From the NCBI RefSeq assembly GCF_029168945.1, contig NC_083607.1, forward strand, positions 32,039,257 to 32,103,256: a DNA stretch of 64,000 nt, read 5' to 3'. This stretch comes from Cannabis sativa. Taxonomy: Eukaryota > Streptophyta > Magnoliopsida > Rosales > Cannabaceae. The notes under the pieces are model-generated. The model saw only the letters and a list, made by a program, of their open reading frames with translations, was not told the origin of the DNA and searched no databases. Shown piece by piece: positions 57,623-64,000 of the stretch (position 1 is the stretch's first letter; every line of letters begins with the position of its first letter). A program made the position numbers and the translations under genes.

Positions 57623-60600
57623 ACTGGCCTCAGAGCCATGGTAATAGATTTTCTTGCAAGAAATTTGGACTTAAAAACGATTGTTTGATGTTTTGGATGG
57701 TATCATGTTGTATTGAGTGTTATTTGATGATTGATTGATGTTTGTAAATTTTCGTGAAAAATAATTGAATATCTATTTCTGGAATTATTTTTATTGGATA
57801 GTATTGAAAAAATTAAGCAATTTACTTTTTTACAGAACTCAATTTCGATTTAATTTGAATTAGTTATGATTTTTTGAAGTTTCAAAAAAATCGCGGTTGA
57901 GCAGCGCACCAAGTGCGCGCGCGGAAATCCTGCCAAACCCACCAGCGCCGAGAAACCCCGCCCGAACAGCCCCAGCACGAGCGCGGACGGGTATGCACAG
58001 CATCCCGTCCGTACAGCTTGTAATTTTTTCATTTTTCTTCGATTTTTCATGCTTTTTCATGGAATTAACTTCCGATTTTTTGTGTAGTTCTGTATTTATA
58101 CATTTAATATTTCTAATTCAATTCTAATTATCATAATTAAATTTATTAATATTTTTTAAATTTAATTCACGATATTAGTGTAATTTAAATTTAAAAATAG
58201 TAAGTATCTATCTTTTTTGCTTAATTATATATCTTATTTTTAAATTTGATTATATCTTATCTTATTTTTAAATGTAAGATAAGATTTTCAATTTTTAAAT
58301 TAAATCTTTTTTAAAAATAATTTGACCTTATTTAAATTTAAAATAAGAGAACTATAATCATGTAATTTTAAATAGATGTAAAATATTTTGCTAACTTTTA
58401 AATTTTGTTATTTTATTTATTTAAATTACATTTAAAATCTGAAAAAGATATTCATTTATCTTTTTTAATTTTTTATTTAATTTTTATTTATAAAATAACA
58501 TTAAATTTTTGAAAGTAGTTAGCAAATTTTGAAATGATATTTAGGTTGGTTGAAACCTAATTTTCAAAATTGTAGGTTTAATTTTAATTTTATTTTAATT
58601 TAAATTTCGAATTTTTTTTTTAAATTTTTAAATTTTCGAAAATAAATTTTTTATTTATTTAATTAATTATTTTTCGAAATTATTTATTTAAAATTAAATA
58701 AATCCCACATCCAACTATCCAGCTAACCTTGTTGCAGGAGTATGTGTTTTAGTTTGTTTGTAAGTTTTCAAAACCTATTATTGCTTGATTGCAAATAGCC
58801 ATGGTTAACTTTTTGCCAGATCTAATGATCTGATGGCTCCCTTGGTCAAGTAAATAATTTGTAACAGGTATATTTACAATCTTCTTTCATCTGTGTATGA
58901 CCTAGCAACATGATAGGACTCATCCAAAGTGTGCCTGTGTGAGCCTATGTGTTTAATTTCATTATAGATGCATATAGGTTGTTGTTGCTAAATAAAATGT
59001 CATAGTTTTTGATAGATTTTATTTAGGCCCATTTATTTTTGGGCCTATTAAATTAATAACAGTTGTTCATTTTAAGGTTAAATTCCTCTCTTTTGGGCCT
59101 TGTGTGAGAGTTGAGAGCCATAGTAGTGGGTACGACATACTGAACCCAGCACCCCCTCACATGAACTACCCCAATTGTGAAGGCCCATTTGCCTGATTTG
59201 AATAACTGTACTAGGTTAATTAAACTAGTTTAACCTAATAAAATTGATTAGCAACATAATTAATTTTATTTATTTTGAAATTAATTTAAGAAAATTATAG
59301 TTTAAAGAATTTTATTCTAAGCTAAACTATATGTATTTTCTTGTATTTAATTAAATATAGAATTATAACTATCTAGATTCTTTCTGAAACTTAATTTAAA
59401 TTTTTCATTAAATATTCCTATTTAAGTTGATATTTAGTTATCTATAACTAACCAGCTTAAATCTGAATATCTTCTCGATTTAAAATTTCAAAATTAAGTT
59501 GAGGAATTTTAGGCATTGGTTATTAAGATTCTTTAGATATTTTTTAAGTTAATATCTTCTCGAATATTAACTTAAATTGAAATATTTTAGATATTTTTTA
59601 AGTTATCTTTTCGAATATTAACTTAAAATGGAATATTTTTAAATTAAGTGGTTACAACTTAAATTTTGATATTTAGTTAAATTTAAATTTGAAAATATTT
59701 AAGTTCTAGATTTTTTCTAATACAACTTAAATTAGATATTTTTTCAAAGTTTTTGGAAAAGATACTTAGTCAAAAAGATATTTTCTAGATAGTTATTTCT
59801 AGACTACTTATTATTTCTAATATTAAATAGGAAAATATTATTTGAAAATTAAATATCTAAGTTGATTTTCATCATGATACTTAAATATTTCTTTTTCATG
59901 ACACTTAATTAAATAGAAAATTATTTTTAGTTGAAATTTATTTTTTCAACTAAATTTAAATAATTATCAAAATATATTTGTTTCTTTATTTTCTTAATCA
60001 AATTTCAAAATTGCATTTCTTAAATGTTGGAATTTCGAATTTTACTTGAAATATAGATTAAGTTATAAATTAATTATTTATTTTAATTAATTTTTGGACC
60101 AACTTAAATCAATGATTTTTTCATTTATTGATTAATTTAAAATAAATGAATTAAAATATATTTTATTAGAAATTTAATTAATTAGTCAAAGCAAAATCTA
60201 GATAGGTGATATTTTTGCTTGAAGTATTTTTCTAGTGTATTTAATTAAATAGAAAATTAATATTTAAGTTGATTTTCATCATCATACTTAAATATTTGAA
60301 AATTTTCTTATATATATTTAATTAAATAGGAAAATTATATTTTTTGTTGTAAATTAATTTTATTAATCAATTTTGGGCCAACATTAAATTAGAATAATTT
60401 TTCCAGGATTTATTTTTTATTTTAACATGCATTTTCAAAAATTGTATTCTTAAATACTTTAATTTTTCGAAATGCAATATATATTTATAGAAAATTAAAT
60501 TTCAATTGTAAATTAATTTAAATTAATTTTGTAACAACTTAAATTGAATATTTTTCTAAATATTTATTGGAAATTATTACTAAGATGGAAGAAATTCATA

Positions 60601-62118
60601 AATTTTCATATCCATCTAAGTAAAATTTATAAATATTAAATTAAAATTTATATTTAGAATTTTTCATTCGAAATTAGAAATTCTAATTATATAAATATAT
60701 ATATATATATAATAAAGAGAATCAAAGAAAATACAACTCTCTTTAAATAATGAGCTTTATTATGAAGATATTCGATCTCCATTGTTGATTTTACATCGGG
60801 TTTGTTTTAGTGAGTAATCCTCCCTAATGGAGGAACGTTCATTAGCAATTTCGCACCGTTTAATCTCGAAAGATAAGTAGTTTGTAAGTGTTTTATATGG
60901 TATAGATCACCCTAATGGTGGCGACCATATTTGACTTGTAAATTGCGAAACAATGGTAGAAGCTCATAAGATAGAATTGCCTTGACTCTCGCCTAAACGG
61001 GACAACGCTGAATTCCAATCTTGATCGAATAAAAGGTTGCTAGAATGTTTAACATTTTAGATGAGCTGACAACTCTATTCAATGGATGGTAGCTTTGACT
61101 CTCGCCTAAATGGGACACTGATATCAGTTTGTTGAAAACCTTGGAAATTATTTAGGATTGTATGTTTTAGTATTTTCACTTGTCATTCCTACTTGCTATA
61201 TGTTTAATAATTTCTGAATTGTGTATGAATTTATATTGAACCATGTTCTTTTCTGTTATTAAGTTGTAGTTTAATTTCGAATCTTCATTGTTGGTCTAAC
61301 TTGGCTTGTTTATCTAATGAGATAAGTCCCTAGTGGATTTTCACCATTAGACATACATAATAGTGTTAGATATCGAATGATAAATATTGTATATGCAACA
61401 TCTAGCTGTTCATCAACTGATGACACCTTAGACTAGTATTTTTACAATATGAAACAAGAAGATTATATATAAATAAGATTACCTTGACTCTCGCTAATCG
61501 AAGCATCGTTGGATTCTTATTAATAAACGAAATTATCCTAATTCCTCTTAGCTTATTCATTTCGAATTAGCTCAATAACATATCATTGGATGAATGGTCT
61601 ATAAATCATTTCATGTCATTCAAAATTTTCTCTTAAGAAATTAAATGACGCATATGATTATAATCCCGAAATTCTATTCCCAATTGATATAAATCCTCAA
61701 TCATAGAAATATCCTACTTGTATGGGCAAATCTGACTTAGAGTTTATATTAGTAGTGGTGGTCCAAGATAGAATTACTCATTATATTTGGTATAAATTTA
61801 AGTCTTTGACTTTAATTTTAGATTCCAAACAGAAATTTTCTTATATTTCTAATTCCAGGATGCAATACAGTTACATCTTCACAAGGGTTTAATATCCATC
61901 TTCTATTAATGGATTCAAACTGTATGGAATATGAGTTAGGTATTCTGTGACCAGGATCCACTTGCACTATTCTAAGAATTCTTTGATGTAACTAAACCTA
62001 AGTCATCAAAAGATACTACCACATTTTTTTAATCTATGGCATTTGTATCTTGTTCATAGTGGATTTGACAAGATCAATCTCTACAAAGAGTTAATATGCC
62101 TGTATCCACTGAAAGTAG
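57623..62118 (+). mobile_element. Angela-like element F2, leader and start of pol
   Basis: It begins with the primer site (57625-57641, TGGCCTCAGAGCCATGG). A GC-rich cassette follows (about 57893-58017, CpG-rich), then AT-rich leader, the hairpin island (59088-59190) and the GACTCTCGCCTA repeats (60990-61500). It ends in the copia pre-integrase remnant near 62035-62118. The rest of pol is not present: an LTR begins at 62119, at the point matching F1 position 25626. No long open frame exists. Confidence 0.85.
57893..58017. other. GC-rich CpG-dense cassette in F2 leader
   Basis: About 125 bp of strikingly GC-rich sequence (for example GCGCGCGCGGAAATCC) sits between AT-rich blocks conserved with the other copies (TTATGATTTTTTGAAG before, CCGTACAGCTTG after). 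The corresponding positions in F1, R and A hold different sequence. Confidence 0.8.
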
Positions 62119-64000
62119 TGTTGGGTTTTATGCCCTAAATAAAACTCATTTCAATATAATCAGATTTACTTATTAATATAGATCAGAAATAACATTTAAT
62201 GTTGCATGGTTCACATGATTTATTTCATGATTATATGTACATAATGTATAAATTCATCTGAAACCATTTTCACATACTTGATCATGTTTATTGTGCCGTC
62301 AACACATTGGAAAGTAAACATGACTATGTGAATAAAGTTTCCTAGATTTATCAGACACAGGGTTTTACTGATATGATAATCTACAACAAGAGTTTACTTG
62401 TATTTGGAGAAATACTATGTTCTTTCCAGAGCATTGGTTAAAGTAAAGCTCAGGTTGGATGCATGGAGTATGCATCGGAAGGGACCGATATTGAACTTTG
62501 ACTTAGATTTATTAAACTTACCGTAATATCTATTCAAGTCAATATCGCCTAGTTGATCCTAGATCAAATGTTCTTAATCCTGTTATGATTAGGCTCAATC
62601 TTGAAAGGCTATTCGTGTTCTTTGATTTGTTAGTTAAGCCTACTTTTAGGTCAGGGTGATACGTACATTTTGGGAACACGGTAGTGCAATTGAGTGGGAG
62701 CGCTAGCATAAACATGGAATCTATAGCTTTTATCTGGCGAATAGTAAGCAAAGGATGATCTCCTTCGAGCTTGACCAAACGAAAATAAATGGTGGAGATC
62801 TCATTTCACATAAGCTGAAATATCATTTATACGGGGTCAAGTGTTTTAAGGATAAAATACATATTAGGGTGTTACGGTAATTTAATCCCTTTACTGTGTA
62901 GATCATTCATATAGAGGATCATTGATCACATTAGGATTATAACAATGGATAACTAATGATGTGTCTATATGGTGGAACATATAGAGCATTCTGTATACTG
63001 AGAGTGCAATTCTAAGTTCTATGCGTGGATTCAACGAAGAATTAATAAGTTAGTGAATTTTAGTGCTAAATTCTTGATCTACTTATTGGAAGCTCGGTTA
63101 TATAGACCCATGGTCCCCCCACTAGTTGAGATAATATTTCTTGTAAGACTCATGTAATTGGTTTTGATTAATCAATTATAATTCACAAGTTAGACTATGT
63201 CTATTTGTGAATTTTTCACTAAGTAAGGGCGAAATTGTAAAGAAAGAGTTAATAGGGGCATATTTGTTAATTATGATACTTTGAATGGTTCAATTAATAA
63301 ATATGATAAATGACAATATTATTTAATAATTATTTATAGTTATTAAATAGTTAGAATTGGCATTTAAATGGTTGAATTAGAAAATTGGCGTTTTTGAGAA
63401 AATCAGATGCAGAAAAGGTAAAACTGCAAAATTGCAAAAAGTGAGGCCCAAATCCACTAGTATAGGGCCTGCTACTTTTGTAGGAAATTTAAACTGATAT
63501 TTTAATTATTTTAATGCCAAATAATTCAAACCTAACCCTAGTGGAATGCTATAAATAGATAGTGAAGGCTTCAGAAAAATTACACTTTAATTTTCTATTT
63601 TTCCTTCAGAGAAAAACCTGAGCCTTTCTCTCTCCCTATCTTTAGCTGCTACTTCTTGTTTCTCTTCCCTCTTGAATTTCGAAATTTCTTAGTGTATGAG
63701 TAGTGCCCACACACAGCAAGTGATACCTCAATCATAGTGAGGAAGATCGTGAAGAAAGACTTTCAGCAAGAAGGAGTTTCAGCATAAAAGATTTAGAGAA
63801 AGAGATCCAGGTTCAGATATTGATGATGCTCTGCTACAGAAAGGAATCAAGGGCTAGATATCTGAACGGAAGGAGTCATTATATTCCGCTGCACCCAATG
63901 TAAGGTTTCCTAAACTTTATATGTGTTTATTTCATCGTTTTAGAAAGTTCTTATTTAGGATGTTAATAAACATACTTGTGAGTAGATCTAAGATCCTGGT
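62119..64000 (+). repeat. Angela-like LTR, runs off the window end
   Basis: It starts TGTTGGGTTTTATGCCC and follows the family LTR to GATCCTGGT at base 64000, so only about 15-20 bp are missing. The TATA box is present near 63550. It directly follows truncated F2 interior without a polypurine tract. It may be a separate insertion (solo LTR or whole element; AGTAG at 62114-62118 would be the target) or the F2 3' LTR after an internal deletion. Confidence 0.9.

Overview
The window is plant nuclear DNA made almost entirely of nested and broken transposable elements. I found no host protein-coding gene, tRNA or rRNA gene. Chromodomain Ty3/gypsy elements, SIRE-type and Angela/BARE-type Ty1/copia elements, initiator-Met-type primer sites, 5-bp target duplications and very AT-rich intervals point to a eudicot. 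I cannot name the species from sequence alone.

Layout. (1) Bases 1-4039: a decayed gypsy chromovirus pol, split by a minus-strand solo LTR (1425-3285) with a perfect CACTT duplication. (2) About 4900-8123: two PIF/Harbinger-like DNA transposons meeting end to end. The right one carries a broken Myb/SANT-like gene on the minus strand. (3) 8124-10118: a near-perfect inverted duplication of Angela-like leader sequence, with a 247-bp Harbinger-like terminus at its apex. (4) 9252-34988: a minus-strand Angela-like element ('A'). Its LTR received a SIRE-type copia element (13874-34471, duplication AGGCT), and that element's reverse transcriptase gene received another Angela-like element ('F1', 19176-29337, duplication ATAAT). 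(5) 34989-35331: a short orphan segment. (6) 35332-43223: a rearranged minus-strand Angela-like element ('R'). (7) 43224-62118: a plus-strand Angela-like element ('F2'), whose 5' LTR received a Tekay/Del-type gypsy element (43505-56016, duplication ACTTG). That element was itself rearranged with an inverted pair of Angela-like fragments ('B', 49443-52020 and 52764-54956). (8) 62119 to the end: one more LTR.

The Angela-like family dominates. Its LTRs are about 1.9 kb, starting TGTTGGG and ending CCAACA, followed by a primer site reading TGGCCTCAGAGCCATGG. A leader of several kb contains a variable GC-rich cassette and a conserved hairpin-forming island. The pol gene is already dead, and separate copies share the same lesions. 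F1 is nevertheless recent: by eye its two LTRs differ at about three places. The family therefore appears to be moved in trans.

The SIRE-type element is the most nearly intact coding unit. It has gag (with stops), a protease-integrase-RT-RNase H polyprotein interrupted only by F1, an extra downstream ORF of about 404 codons, several polypurine tracts, and young LTRs with a WRKY-type W-box array. Its LTRs and the Tekay LTR share an 18-bp perfect palindrome although the two belong to different superfamilies; this is among the more unusual signals in the window.
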